DNA of 64,000 nt from Rallus limicola (Eukaryota > Chordata > Aves > Gruiformes > Rallidae): positions 73,724,520 to 73,788,519 of the forward strand of contig JAKCOZ010000001.1 of NCBI GenBank assembly GCA_022605955.1, written 5' to 3'. Within the stretch, counting starts at the first letter, position 1, and the number at the start of each line of letters is the position of its first letter. A model generated the notes under the pieces. That model worked only from the letters and a program-made list of their open reading frames with translations. It ran no database searches and was not told the origin of the DNA. Positions 12,101-25,200 of this stretch are shown here, in pieces. Position numbers and translations under genes: made by a program.

Positions 12101-13549
12101 CGGGCTCCCAGGGAGTCAGGCTCTCAGTAGGAGCTGAAGCCTTTCACAGATACCTCCTGCACTGGCCTTCCTATGTGCCATTCTAAACCTGCCCTGTGGC
12201 CTTGATGTCCTGTGTGGCCAGCTCCGAGCTTCTGCCCTAAAGGTTTGTCCAGAATTAAAAGCCATATTCCAGCTTGGGAAACGATTCTAGCATGGAGGCA
12301 AAGGATGAAAAGAAAATATCATTGAACACTCCCTGAAGCTCACAAAGGCATGGGAAATAATAGAAACTTCCCCAGTCGTACAAATTTAAACCTGAGTTTC
12401 TGTCCAGGGACACATGGCCAAGTCCAGTGCCCAAACACACACTTGGAGTAGTAAAATTCACTTAAAATAATTACATGTGCCCTTGCACTTGTTTCAAATT
12501 CACATATCTCTCTCACTTTCAGGACTTGACAGACATTTTTCATTAGTCAGAGAGTAAATACACATAAATGCAACACACCAGTTAGGGCAGAATAGATATC
12601 TGCAAGCAACTGCACACATTTGAGAAAACAAACGATTTTTCTGAAGTTTTTTTGGCAAGAGAGCAGAGCTTAACTGAGACAAAAAGGCTACCATCTCTAC
12701 TTTTTCTTTCAGAAACTGTAAAATGGGACAAGAGCCTTTCCATGCGCTTCAGCTTCTGAGTCGCTGTCCTGTTTCGAAGGCACAGAAATACAGGTAGCAA
12801 GAGTAACCAGCAGCACTGCCATCAGCCACAGCAAAGGGACACGAGTGTGGAACCATGCTCCCTTCAATTCTACACTACCCAGCCAAGGCGAGTAGTGACA
12901 CAAATGATAGAGCTGCCACCGTGACCTCTTTGGGACATTTAAGAGCAGCACTGGCTACTTCCCATCCTCCTACTTCCTTTTCCGTGCGGGCCGTAGTTCA
13001 CAATCTTCCTCTAAGAATAGCCGTGGCTCTAACTTCTCCACCACTGGCAGTACTTCACTGGCTTTTGTTCAGTAAATAGTCTGATTCTGCTGAGTTGGTA
13101 GCAGCTGAGATTGTTAGTGATATATTGTCCCAGCATTAAATACACTGTCACCTGGCAGGATGATTGACTAGAGTCTGAATCTTGGCAGAATAGTGTTTTG
13201 CAGTTAGTTTGGCATTTCTTTATTAAGTTCAGGTTAGATTCACTTAAGGAATGCACTTGCCAGCTATGCCATGTTTTAGACTTTATATCCATCATAGTGA
13301 TTAATGGTCTATTTACAAAGATATTCATAATGAAATTCTTACAGTCTTTTCCCAGCCCAACATAAAACACACCTATCATTGTATTTTGTTGAAGCAAGCC
13401 AGATTCCATTAGAAACATTTTCAGGCTTCAGCACAGGATCTTTCTGTACTCTACAGAAGTCTAAAAATTTCTAAACATGAGAGCATAATTTTAGGAAATT
13501 ACTTCTTTAAAAAAAAAATGACACACATTATGTAAAAATACTCTCAGCG
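12101..13549. other. Non-coding DNA, nothing recognised
   Basis: Overlapping short frames occur on both strands without domains. Sequence up to about 12250 may still belong to the hAT-like copy that starts at 11934. Nothing else is identifiable. Confidence 0.6.
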
Positions 13550-13600
13550 TTTTTTTTTTTTTTTGTCTTTTTTTCCCTCTTCTCTTTGCCTCTGTGTTCC
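13550..13600. repeat. Poly-T / polypyrimidine tract
   Basis: A run of 15 T (13550-13564) continues as T/C-rich sequence with only three G to about 13600. TCTAG follows at about 13611-13615. It resembles a 3' splice-site tract, but sequence beyond it closes within a few codons in two frames and within about 50 bases in the third. I treat it as a simple-sequence tract. Confidence 0.75.
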
Positions 13601-14214
13601 CCTAATTCCATCTAGGAATATATGAAATCTTGAGCAAGCGCCTAGGCACCTCAGCCACCAGTGCATGGTAGCTGCTACATAAACAGAGAGAAAATCATAG
13701 TTCCTGCCCGAGGCGTTTTGCAAGTTATGAAACAAGAGGCAGCAGTTAGACTGGAGCGGTATGGAAGCAATGAAATACATTTGCTCAGGATTATTATGTA
13801 CCGGTCTCACAGAGACCTATCAAGCTTTTTCAGATATTAAGACAAACTATCAGAGTTCAGCCACAGTCTGAACAGCTTCATACACCTCACCGTCAAGCTT
13901 TGCAGACCACTCGCCACTGTTTTGTGGTTTACTGCTTAGGAATGGCTCAACTGTCCCATTTCACCTTCGGCAGTAATGGACTTCTATCCAGGGCTGTCAC
14001 TGCTGCTTTGAAAGCTGAGAGTACAGACTGAAAGACACAGCTGTGCTATGAAGCAGTTATGAAGTAAAGAAGTTATTAATCTCTACAAGCATATAAATCA
14101 CCATGCCCAAATGCGGTACAGTTTCTCTAGTATATTTTACTCCCTCTCTGAAAAATGTATTTCTCTTGCTCAACCTCCCTTATGATATCAGTTTTTTTTT
14201 TTCTTCTTTAGTAC
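13601..14214. other. Non-coding DNA, nothing recognised
   Basis: No gene, repeat family or structure is recognised here. Base composition is ordinary for the window. Confidence 0.6.
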
Positions 14215-14385
14215 CCAGAGCCTGATTCTCAAAAATGCCTTAAAACATAACTAGAAGACCTCCCTCTGGAGCATTTGAAACTGCTCACTGAAATAGTGCT
14301 TAAGCACCTTTTAAAATCCCAGCTGACACTGATTAACCTTCCAGTGCCTAAATATCTTAGGCACTGACCCATCATGCTAAAAAAA
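14215..14385. repeat. Probable ancient interspersed repeat with palindrome
   Basis: The stretch begins GAGCCTGATTCTCA and contains AGTGCTTAAGCACCTTTTAAAAT. It ends in a 9-bp perfect stem AGTGCCTAA/TTAGGCACT with a 5-base loop (14343-14365). Such words (CCTGATTCT, GTGCTTAAG, CCTAAGTGC) recur in old palindromic repeats of birds and reptiles as I remember them. The copy is diverged and its borders are approximate. Confidence 0.4.
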
Positions 14386-15795
14386 TTACATTTGCTTAAA
14401 GCTTCCTCCTCTTCCCATACACAGCTCAGTGCTCTGTGACAATAATAAACCCTTTCTTCCTGGGATAAATCTGGCAGCAGCCAAGTTTTCCCTTTAAGTA
14501 TTTAATTAATCTTATTGCCAAAGTATTCTTCTTGAAACCTTGATAAAGAGCCACTTAGCACTCAAAATTAAAATTTATGGGAAAGAAAGCCTGGATGGGA
14601 ATCGTCTCACCTAACATTATACATCTTCAGTATAGCTGTTAATATCTGAGCTAGGCTCCATTAGCAGTTAGCACAGAGAAATAGGATCTCATAGGACAAA
14701 ATTCCTTTGACCCATTCTAAACAACTAGTAAAGGATTTGGTGAGTTGCATCTTAGAAGTGCCCCTCTCTCTGCTTTGACCACAAGGGAAGAACAATAGTT
14801 CAGCACAGCATCTGCCCCGAAGACATCTGAAGTTAGGTGAGATGAATTGCATCGCTGTGCGTGGAGGTTAAAACAGGATGTTGATAGTCCAGTTTTAGGA
14901 ATTCCTTCCTTTCCATCACTGATTCCAAGCATAACCACCAGCAAATCATTTACCTTCTCAATGTTTCAGTTTATGTATCTATAAAAAAAGGTATATTATA
15001 GTGCTATTACATTCTAGATACGCCACAGAGTCATAGAACGGCAAAACTAGCTCTTGAAAGTGTGTTGAGAACCTCAGAGGGAATATATTAAATATGTGCA
15101 AACTATATTAAAGAGACTACTAAAGAATGGGGAAAACAACTGACAAGACTCAGAGCAAGGAATAAAAGAGATTAAATTCCACTTGCTGCACATAAACGTT
15201 GTGAATAGTCTATCTTACAAATGTTTAGCATGTTGCACATGCTCAAGAGATCTAGTATTTCAAGGTGGATTTTCTCCACACCAAGAGGAGAAGCAGGGAA
15301 CTTGGTTAAATTGCCATCTAGAGTTACGGAGCGTGTGCAGGCTAGGAGAGTTTATTGTGCTGCTAAGCCTTGCAACAGTGTAAATGAAGCTCTTGTTGCA
15401 GGGTGCTAATCTTCTCAGAATTCTTATTAAAAATGGATGATTGCATGTACTTCCAAACAGCCAGGGCATCAGTTTTTTGATTTACTAAGCCCATGAGCAT
15501 TGCTTCCAGTGCATTTTTGCAAGGTTTTTATAAAAATTAAAGAGAGTGGGGTGGGTGGAAAGGGAATTGAAGGTTGAAATGGCCATTTGCATGGAATTCC
15601 ACCCCCCTTTCCTCCCTTCCCCACCTCAGAAAGTCCAAAGGGGACACATGTTGTTAGCCCGGACAATACAGAAAATTTTGTTTCTGGACTTGGCACTCTC
15701 CCAGTCTGTGTCTGGAAGCAAATGGTTAATGCTCCACACACAGCCAGAGGTGCTGTAAAGGAGGGAGGAATTGAGCACCCGAGGTGATTATAGCT
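14386..15795. other. Non-coding DNA, nothing recognised
   Basis: Ordinary mixed-composition sequence. Overlapping frames at 15180-15790 on both strands are short and lack any recognisable domain. I see no exon or repeat. Confidence 0.6.
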
Positions 15796-15980
15796 GAAAA
15801 CATGACTCTAATGTAGGGAAATAATTCATATTTAAATAATTGATTATTATCTACAAAGTTATCATTATAATCATGTTTATAATGAATGCATGTTTTACCA
15901 ATTTGAAATAACTAAGTATTCTAATCTTAGCAAGCTTAAAGAAAGTCTGTTAATGAGATAAGAATATTTTCCTTTCTGCA
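15796..15980. promoter_or_regulatory. AT-rich candidate regulatory block
   Basis: The block is dense in GATA-type (TTATCT, TTATCA, AGATAAGA) and homeodomain/POU-type words (TTAAATAATTG, ATTATAATCATG, AATGAATGCATG). Simple repeats are absent. This is the look of a conserved non-coding element, but conservation cannot be assessed here, and AT-rich DNA yields such words by chance. Confidence 0.25.
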
Positions 15981-16137
15981 TATGTATTAACTGCTCTTTT
16001 TTTTTTTCCCCTTTAAGTTCAGAAAAGATGCTTGTAAAGGATTACTCTTGGATGTGTTCTTGCAAATTCACGAGTGTGAGTGCAGGTAGTATCAGGATGG
16101 AAGATGGTTGGGGAAAAGCAATACCTAGAGAGTTTTT

Positions 16138-16202
16138 ATGGCCTTTCCCTTCGATGCGTTGTGCCTTTCCTTCAGTTCAGTGGCCTTTCCATTCAGTTCA
16201 AG
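16138..16202. repeat. Three imperfect tandem copies, ~20 bp
   Basis: The sequence GGCCTTTCC-TTC...GTT recurs three times. Copies 2 and 3 are the clearest (TGCCTTTCCTTCAGTTCAG and TGGCCTTTCCATTCAGTTCA, about 16162-16200). The first, near 16139-16161, is more diverged. It looks like a minisatellite seed. Confidence 0.65.
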
Positions 16203-17955
16203 GATGCCTTCACTTCTGCATTTCATTAGCGGCTGAGCCAAGTCCAACTGCTGGATGTCTGTGAAGCATTTTCAGCTCAAGGCTGTGGGACATGGAGCAT
16301 CCTTCTTGTGGTGGGAACTGATGATGCTCTTACAGGAGTGCATCCTTTGAGTTTCCTCAGTGGTATTTATTTTTCATTCTTCCCAGGCAGAGTACAACCT
16401 TTCATTTCAAATGAAACCCATACTATAAACATTGACGCTGTAGTGACTTTGAAACCTCTGCTTGCACTGTTAGGTGTTAACTTCCACCAAAATCAACGGA
16501 ATTTAGGAATTTAAATCTCTTTAAGGATTGGGGATTTAGTGTAAAGGTATTATACTGGCAAATACACCCACCAGAGACTATTCCTGCTCACTGTACAAAC
16601 AGGGCCTCATGTATTCTACATTTTATCTGTGGCTGGTGAATCTCCAATGGTTTAACAATATCAGCTGTGCACTTACAGTGAACAGCTTGACACGCAGCAG
16701 GCAGACACCTTCCCCACGTGCAAACCTCACAGTTGTATGTGTGGTCAGGACCCCTTGATCTGCTCCCCTGGTAGCTTACGTCAGTGCATGGAATTATACC
16801 CCTTTGGCTCACGGTAACAAAGGGCACCAGTTCCCCCCATTTCAGATGAAAAGGAGCATTGTGATACAGAGATCATCCTTTCGGTTACTATCTGTCCAAT
16901 TAGATGAACAATGATGGATTTTCTGTTGTGTAATTTGAGGAATTTTATGAATCCGTAGAATTTGGAAACATTTAAAAATAACCTAAAAATACTCTTTCTC
17001 CCGTTTCTTCATGATACGCACGACTTCAAATGCCATCATTTTGCCACATGTCAGAAGACTGATTACCAGTAACAGATTGATCCTTCAGGAAAAGAACAAG
17101 TCTTCTTGTTCCAATACTGCCATTGTTGAGAGACAAGTTCCCCTGCTAATCATAATCAGAACTTGATGTTCCAATTAACACTACTGAACATCATTTCTTC
17201 AGGAGTATGTAAATTGAAACAGTACTTTTACTTTTCCTAATCGCTTTGCTGCTTGGTTTTTTATTTTAGCTCAAAGCAGGAATCTGGACTAAACTTGTAA
17301 TTGGTAAAATACCAGGAGTTGAGCTCTGGCTGCAGGTTACACACCACACGTGTAATCACATATGTGCGTGCAAGAGAGGCAGAAAAGCATTGGGAAGTCA
17401 GGAAGCAGAGCTACTTTCAGTACCACAGTCATTATGTGCCTCTCCTCGTGTCTTCCCTCCGCTATTTTATGAGCTCCTGGAAAGGGCAAGCCTGGGAACA
17501 GGCCTTCTCAGGAAGCTTGTTGTTACAGAGTCCAGAAATCCCGAGAAACAAAAGAGAAGCCCTGTGGTCTAATAAACACGCAATCTCTGAGGACTTTTAT
17601 CCACTTAAAATGATTATTTTAACAGCATCCGAGGGGGCAGGGTATACACTGACATGAGCCACGGTAACAGGGATTATGCCCTTGCCCCCACAGTGAGCAC
17701 ATGGAGAGGCGGTACCCTTCAGTAAGGTCTGTGGAGACAAAGAGAAGATACGTGTTTAGACACGTCTTAGGCTCACATCCAATCCTTCTTCCCACTTGGT
17801 CGGGAAGTCAGATGCCCCGTGCTTTTCTTCAGTTCACAGTGGCAACCTTCTCCTACCCTTTAGTTGTTCTGCAGCATAAAACAGTCACTCGTATGAAAAG
17901 CGGTATAATATCAGTGTCCTGCCACCTCAGCCCAAATATATCTTAGTGGCTGTTA
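16203..17955. other. Non-coding DNA, nothing recognised
   Basis: Frames on the plus strand at 17301-17657 and 17701-17946 are the longest here, but they overlap others and show no domain. No repeat family was recognised. Confidence 0.55.
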
Positions 17956-18540
17956 ATTGGTAGCTTGTCATCCCAGCCCTTTTCCTAAATAGTAATGCCC
18001 ACCTTCAAATACCCTTAAAATTGTCTTTGAAAATGAGTTCACATCTCTGCCATTGTTAGTTCAGAAGATCTATCCAATTTCAGGCTTTTCATGTTTATTA
18101 ATTAAAAGGTGACCGAAAATGACATTATCAAAGCCTGCATTAAATTGCTCTCTTTGTTTTATGATGGTTAGAGGTCCCCAAATGGAATTGAAAAGGCCAC
18201 ATGTGTTACAATTATTATTTTTTTTAAGCAGACACCACTTTGTCATCATATACTAGATTCAAAGCTAGAGGCCACCGTTGAACACACAAAAGAATAGCTG
18301 GCTTTTTTCTCTTTCAAATTATTGATATGTAAGAGAGAGGGGACAGAGTAATTGTTTAATCACTGGCACGTTGCTTTAAATCTAATTCTCAGCACACGCA
18401 CAGAGAACACAAATGGATGGAAAGGGCACTGAGGCATTTGAGTTGATTGATGGCAGGTCAGTGGCCAATGCACAATAGTTTAGATATAAAACGTAGCAAA
18501 TTAAGAGCATCATATTCCAAAAGCATTACATGAAGCTGAT
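17956..18540. promoter_or_regulatory. Candidate conserved non-coding element
   Basis: This repeat-free stretch is dense in homeobox-type words (TTAATTAA at about 18097, ACAATTATTA, AATTATTGATATG, GTAATTG). It also has a composite TGATTGATGG (18444-18453) that fits a PBX-HOX site. That site runs into TGGCAGGTCA, which is close to a MEIS/PREP half-site. The style matches vertebrate enhancers of developmental genes. No conservation data were available, so this is inference from word content. Confidence 0.3.
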
Positions 18541-21500
18541 CTCAACCAGAGAGATAGCTAATACTATTAAAAGATGGAAATATTCACCAATGTGCTCACC
18601 CATTGAGCTGAAGTGTGCAGTATTGTATAGTGGATTGCACTGGGAAAGGAAAGGTAGGACACTGAGGATGGGGTATATTTTTGCTGTTTGTTAGAGTGCT
18701 TGCTTTGAAGCAATATTTGCTCCTTTGAATACATACTACATGCTCCCCAAGTTGACCATTTCAATTAAAAAAAAAAAAAAAAGTGTTACTCATGAAAAGC
18801 AGTCCCAGTGCCTCAAAGAATACATGGCTTTCAAGCCAAATTCACGTGCATCCTGATAGCACAGGGTAAAACCACCCACACAGCAGGTAGCTTCTTACAT
18901 AGCCAGTACCTACTTGATATGCGCAGCGCTCTACTAATCTGGCCGATCCACTTGGTCTCAGTGAAAAGGCAGGAAGAGTTTCCCTCGTTATTACACTCTC
19001 AGAGGTTTCCTAACCTCTTCATGTAATTAGTTCTGCGAAGTTTTAAAATGCCTTTCTTCCCCGTTCCTGTGATCTGCATTAGATTTTTAACGTAAATATT
19101 TCATGTTCGCAGATCGCAGGAGACCATACAGCCAAACAGATTATAAAACATAGTAAAGTTTAGAACAACACACAGCAGACTAGTAGCAAGCACTGCTGGA
19201 GGTTTATGAGGACAAGTCGTCCCCAGTTTTCTGATTGCCCTCTGTGGATTTCGATGTCAGAGTAGCACGAAAGAGCAATTATAAAGTTTTAAAAATGCAT
19301 CACTAGGCTCTGCTTTGAATAAGTACTAGAGGAGAAAGTCACTGTCAACAGCTGGAGAGTCAGTGACTAACAGAAGAATCAGGAGAGCTCTGGAAAACCT
19401 CTGGAAGTGCAGCTGGAATCAGGATTGCTCGTAGAGCTGTTCAAGCTAACAGTGGGATTTGAGGGACAATTTTTTTTACACCTTTTTTTTAATGATGTAA
19501 GGTGTTACTGCTGAGGGCTACAGTCCCAGTTACTTATGTCCACATGAAACACTGTGCGCTGCCAGGACTCGAGCACTGTTTCCATACTCCAATCTGAGAA
19601 CTCGCATTTATAAGGGAGCCGTGGGCTCTCACGCAGGGATGAAATGCAAGTTAGGGAGTTTCCTCAAATTAAAGCTCTTGTTCATGAAGATGGAACCAAT
19701 CTGGCTACTTAACAAAAGTGTACCAGAATCTGCCCTTTGGTTGCCAGGCAGAAAGGACCAGGCAGTGAGCTGCCTGACCAAGTGATTTGTTACAACCTAA
19801 TTGTATATCTAGATGTAAATGTTTTCTTTGGATTTGCCTGTAAGGGCACAGTTTGAACCCTTCCTTCTTTTTCCAGCTGAAATGAAATTATGCCTAAGAA
19901 ACACATAAAAAAAATTTAAGAATTTGCAGTTGGCACCGTTTAAGTATTAGTGTTATCTATTGATAACAATCAGATTCCTTCATCAGATGTTCCTCCAGTT
20001 CAAATGATTCAAATAACTTTTCAGGACTGAGAAAAGAAACATGGCCTGTACTGGACATCGAGACGTGACCCAGCCTTCAGCTGCAGCTTTTGCTCTTTTC
20101 CTGATACTGTCTAGCACAACTGGGAGAAAGGCCAGGTAAAAATTCTCTTAAGACCAGGAAAATGTCCCAAAGCAATATATCACCCCTTGGTTACTAATTC
20201 TGAGCAGTGATTTCAATAGGACTGTTGCTTGTTTGCATCATCAGCAAATTATATTCGAGATTGGGATTGATAATCCTGACTTTCTCCAAGGAACTACACG
20301 GGCAAGGAATGAATCATATGGAGAACTACCTATTTGACTATAGTAGAAATCCATCTTAAAAACAGGGCATTTCTGTAATACAATGTGGCTGAACTTTGCC
20401 TCTGACTGTGGTATGGCAGCTCTGTGAATGAACAGTGAATTTCAATCCCTGGAGCTCAATTTATTAGACTGTATAAGCCTTAATATTATTTCTTTGAAAT
20501 GGAGGAAGAACAGGACTATTGCACAACTATTATTGGTTCCATATACATGTACAATTTAATAGAACACACTACATTCCTATATATAAATTGGAGATATCCA
20601 GCTATTAACAGGCAACTTTTACGATTAAGTAATTACCCTCACCTAAAAAGTTCTGGCTTAACAAGTGAAGGCTGTTTTCGTGATGCCTGGAAGTTTAATA
20701 GCCTTGGAAAATTATCACAGATAAATAACATGTTATCTTCTATGATTGGCTAACCATTTCACTATCCGTCTTCAAAATAAAGCTTTTCTTGAGAGCACCA
20801 GGTTCAGGCTACAAGTTGCAGCTTTAGTCCCTAGATGCCCTGTTTTTCTTCTCAATTGAAATGGCAGAGAAAGTAAATATTGTCGAACCAGAGAGTGTTC
20901 CAAACAGCCATAATGACAACTTCATCTTGGTATGTCAACATACCAAGTGCTTCTCCTAGATACCTCAATGGGCCAGATTCAATGACCCCAAGAGCCAAAA
21001 TAACTTCCAGCACTAGAAGCAGCTCTTCCTGATGGCTAGATAAGAATAGAAACAACAACAAAAAAAGCGCCATTTCTTTGAGAAAATAAGGAAGACTAAA
21101 CGAACCAGTGCAAGAGGAAGAAGAATGGACAGGCAGAGGGGGATCCTGGAAGGAAGAAAAGTAGAGATGCAGGAGAAAAAAGAGGTTAAAGAAAACCACA
21201 GGACAAGCAGATAGCAAGGGAGGACAGGGCAGTGACCGTGACTGACTGAGTTTATACCCAATGCCCTAAAATTTTCAGTGTCTCCTCAGACATGTAAATA
21301 CCTCCAAGCTCACTCTGCCGTTCTGCTCCCTAGCAGGGCTGACTCTTCCCAAAGAGCTCCCCTACACTACCTTCAAGAGGTCACCTGCTGTCTTTTGCTG
21401 CAGACCTAACCCTCTTTGAGCAGTTTCCTTTCATACCAGGCCCTTTTTGTAATACTATTGGATTCCTGCAGCAGCTCTGTAGTAATGTGCCCGGCACTAC

Positions 21501-22221
21501 AGGCAAACATGGCATGGAAGAAGGAGGGGGATACACCAGAAAGGAGCCAGGTAAGTCTGCTACTTTTTTCCAGATGCACATTTAGAGCTATCATGCTAGG
21601 TAACCGCATTCATTCCTAGTCAAGAAAGCCCCAAGCAGCCAACTCTTGCCAATAAAATCTACTGCAATAAATTTTTTTAAGTGCTACAGATAAGGAAAAG
21701 CCTGAATGATCAGAAAGCATTTTTAGTTTTTTGTTTGCTAGATCCGAGGAGACAAGCTGTTATTTTATTGCTCTGTGTAGATGCTCCTACTTTGATGGAC
21801 AAAATGTCTAGAACAATTGGACCACAAAGTGACATAAATCCCAACAGAACTAAAATATATCCATTACCTACAGTATGTCCAAAATCAATCTCTGTGAGGG
21901 ATGATTATGGTATTGACCTGAGATCTGTCAGTACATTTTCCTCTGAGAAGCCCCTAGTGCTTGCAGACAGAGCCCCTGTGGGGGTTATCTTTCATGTGCA
22001 CCAATATGAATAGAATAATAAAAACTCGCCTTATGCGTGTGCTTTTCTTAGCCAGATTATAACAATTAACATCTATTGAACTATTAGCTGGATACAAGTT
22101 GTGCTAAAAGCAGGCCATGAAGGAAACCAATATATATGGTACAAAGAATCTATATCACCAAGTCCTCAGTGACTGAGATGCTAAGCAAGTCACTCCACAA
22201 CATGAGCCTTCTCACCTCAGT
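18541..22221. other. Non-coding DNA; poly-A and purine-rich patch
   Basis: Contains 16 A at 18767-18782. The plus strand at 21020-21195 is strongly purine-rich, which explains the Leu/Phe/Ser-rich minus-strand frames at 20852-21261. Other frames (20499-20753, 21681-22013) are isolated and lack domains. No repeat family was recognised. Confidence 0.55.
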
Positions 22222-22251
22222 GTGGACAAGGTCCACCTGGACAAGGTCCAG
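22222..22251. repeat. Two tandem 15-nt mini-hairpins
   Basis: GTGGACAAGGTCCAC (22222-22236) is followed directly by CTGGACAAGGTCCAG (22237-22251). Each unit is a 6-bp perfect stem with a 3-base AAG loop. The copies differ only at the first and last base, and both changes keep the pair (G-C against C-G). The pattern is directly visible; its meaning is unknown. Confidence 0.85.
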
Positions 22252-25200
22252 TCAATATCTGAATAAATTTGGTAATCAGGATGGCAGTAGAAGGGGGATA
22301 ATCAACAACAGAAAACCCTTGTTGCTTAATGCATTGTAACTTCAAATTATTAGAAAGTCTCTCATGTTCATCTGGAATTAATAGAATCGGGTTTTTTCAG
22401 TCCTTTGGTCTCTGGGGAAAAGAGAGGAGAGTTATTGTATCTCCTTTGACAAAGGAAGTTGAGTCTAGCCTGAGTGAAACAATTGCAAGTGTACTAAGCA
22501 TGCAGAATTGCCTTCAAACATCACATCATCACCCAGACCCACGTAACCCGTCCAAGCCAAATAATTAATTCATGTTCACAAGCAAAGTTCTGCTGCAGGG
22601 AAGAAGAACACTGCGGAACACAAACTTTGTCATGTAGCCCAGCACAATGTAGATGGAAGAATCACCCTCCTTGTTCCCCTGGACACTAACCAAAATAAAG
22701 GCAGGAATTTTCATACACTGCTGACTAATAGGATTAAAACCAGGTACATGAAATTTGAGAATGTCTCCCGACACTTGAGGCTGTCTTGGCAGTCTGTTCA
22801 TCACACGGGAGCAAAACTGTGATATGAGAAGCAATGTAACAAGCTGAACACTGTAGCCCTGGGCCTGCAGTGCAGTCAGAATATCTCTATCATCCTGTTG
22901 TTTTCTCATACACCCAAGAAAACAGATCACCTGAAGAGTCCACAACTAAGTAGTCAAAAGAAATACATCTCTCTTCCTCTAGCATTTAAAGAGTCAAAAT
23001 CCTAGCTCTCCTTGAAAATAAAAGGGAAATTCAAAGTAAGTTACTCAGCTTGTGGCACACATTATTGCTGGGGCAGCTGGTGCCTCATCCCCAAGAACCA
23101 CAGGACAAAAATCTTTCTCTGGCCAGGATCCTCTGTGTGCATATCACATAGCCTGAGAGTAAAAGAGAGGAGAAGCTCACAGACAGGTGATTGCAAAGTT
23201 CCCCGAGGAATCCCAGAGCTCTAAACCATGTCAGTGCAGGGCTGAGCATGTGTTATAATCCCAAAGACACCTGGTAATACCAGATTTAGATTGCTTTCAG
23301 GCCTTGTGATAGTGTGCGCTCGTTGCTGATGTCACAATACCATTCAGGCTCGGAAGCCACACTTCAATTTTTCCAAGAATCAGTGTTTATCCAGCCTTAT
23401 TCTGTATTTGGGGGACCCCAAGTTCCTTTGTATTTGTGTTTCTAAAACACTTGACGTCTGTCACAAAAGGTTTTTAAGTTAAAACACTTGCCACAGAGAC
23501 TAGAACTTTTCATCATAGCATAAACATGTATAACTGCCTTAAATCCTTATACACGGGACAAAGACAAAAGACCTGGCATTTCTGCAGCCATTCCAAGGTT
23601 TGGCATGGTAGCAGCTTAGAGGATGGGACGTGGCACATTGCGGTGTCCGATGCATTAAAAAGGTGGGGATTTTTCACTCGTGGTGCAGTACATCTACAGG
23701 AGACTTTCAAGGTGGGACTGTCACTGCAGCAAATTGGAATAAATGTGTATCTGGCGAATGCATAACATACATACACCAAGTGCAAATATGAATGCTGTGT
23801 ACATGTCCCTAAGAACTCAAAGAGTCTTCAAGCACGGCTTATTAACCAAAGAAAATCTCTGAAATGGACACAAACGTTCCTATATTTACTCTATAATGGG
23901 GTAAAGTGAGGTAAAACCCTGACAGTGAGTGAATCCCTGTCAGGAGTAATGGATGCCAGTCCTCAGCCAAGAACTCACCTGGCTTCGCTATAGAGCTTAG
24001 CTTCTCTCCCCCAGCACTCTCACTGAAGATCCTACAAAGCACTTACTCATATTTAATCACGTAAGTACTCTGGATCTGGCAAGATAGAGCCTCAATGAAA
24101 TATTTAAGAGACACACATACAAAAACAAAGGTAACTGACATCAGGAATAACCCAGAAGCCTAACGAGTAACTTTAAAAGAAAGGAAATAATGATAATAAT
24201 ATAAAGAGAAAAATCAGCTTCTATGAGGGAACAGTCAGAAAAGCAACAGTCAAATGTTTCCTGTTTAAATCTGATAGACAATATATGCCCAAAACCTGAA
24301 ATTTTGTACAATAAGCATCATTGCATGGACTGCTGAAACAATCACATGCAAACAATTGCATGCAGTTGGAAGTGCTGAGGTAACTTTAGCTATAGCAACA
24401 CAAAGGTTGCTCCTGTTTATCGAGTCCTACATAGATCTCATCAAGCTACTGTTAATTTCAAGAGTGTTTTATCACAGCCGGGAAGAATTCATACCATAGA
24501 AACCTTGGCTTTACAAAAATAGTGGTTTTTGAAGTATGCTAATTATTTTATAAGTACACAATGACTGAAAATAATTTAAAGGTAAACAGAAACAAGAGTG
24601 GATTGAGGCTAAAGCTTAAAATTGAGGTGGGAGACCTTTCAGTAGAAGCATGCAAACATTTGCAGCTTTTGATAGATTAATATATTATGTTTCTTCCTCT
24701 TCCCATTCCCTTCCCTCCCTCCCCTCAAGAGTTGCATCAAAATTTAATAAACAAGAAAATGTAAGGAAAAGGGAAAATAGGTATGGAATAATTTAGACAA
24801 CACAGATTTAGTGGCCATAAAAAATTACCGAAATTGTCATCATTACTATTTACATTACAATAGCACTCAAAATATAATGCACACTTTACACAGTGATATA
24901 GCTCATGTACAAAAAAAACCAAAACAAAACAAAAAAAAAAACCACCCCAAACAATTACTGTCTAAAGGCAATGAGAATGAGGACCTGTACCTCTTTGCAA
25001 GAATTAACTTCTTGTGCTGGGTTTCCAGTCAATGCCTATGGCTTTATTTACTGATTAGTTGTCCCACCAAAAAAGTGAGCTTTCTAATTGTAAGCAGCCA
25101 CAGTTTTATGGCATGGTTGTTTCTGTCATGGAAATATATTGACTCAGATATGCAACACCAGTTACAAAATATTTTTGCTTGCCATGTTTCTTCATTAATA

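Noticed and set aside
13550..13615. Strong polypyrimidine tract ending in TCTAG, like a splice acceptor
   Set aside because: Downstream sequence closes within a few codons in two frames and within about 50 bases in the third, and no donor was found at a reasonable distance.
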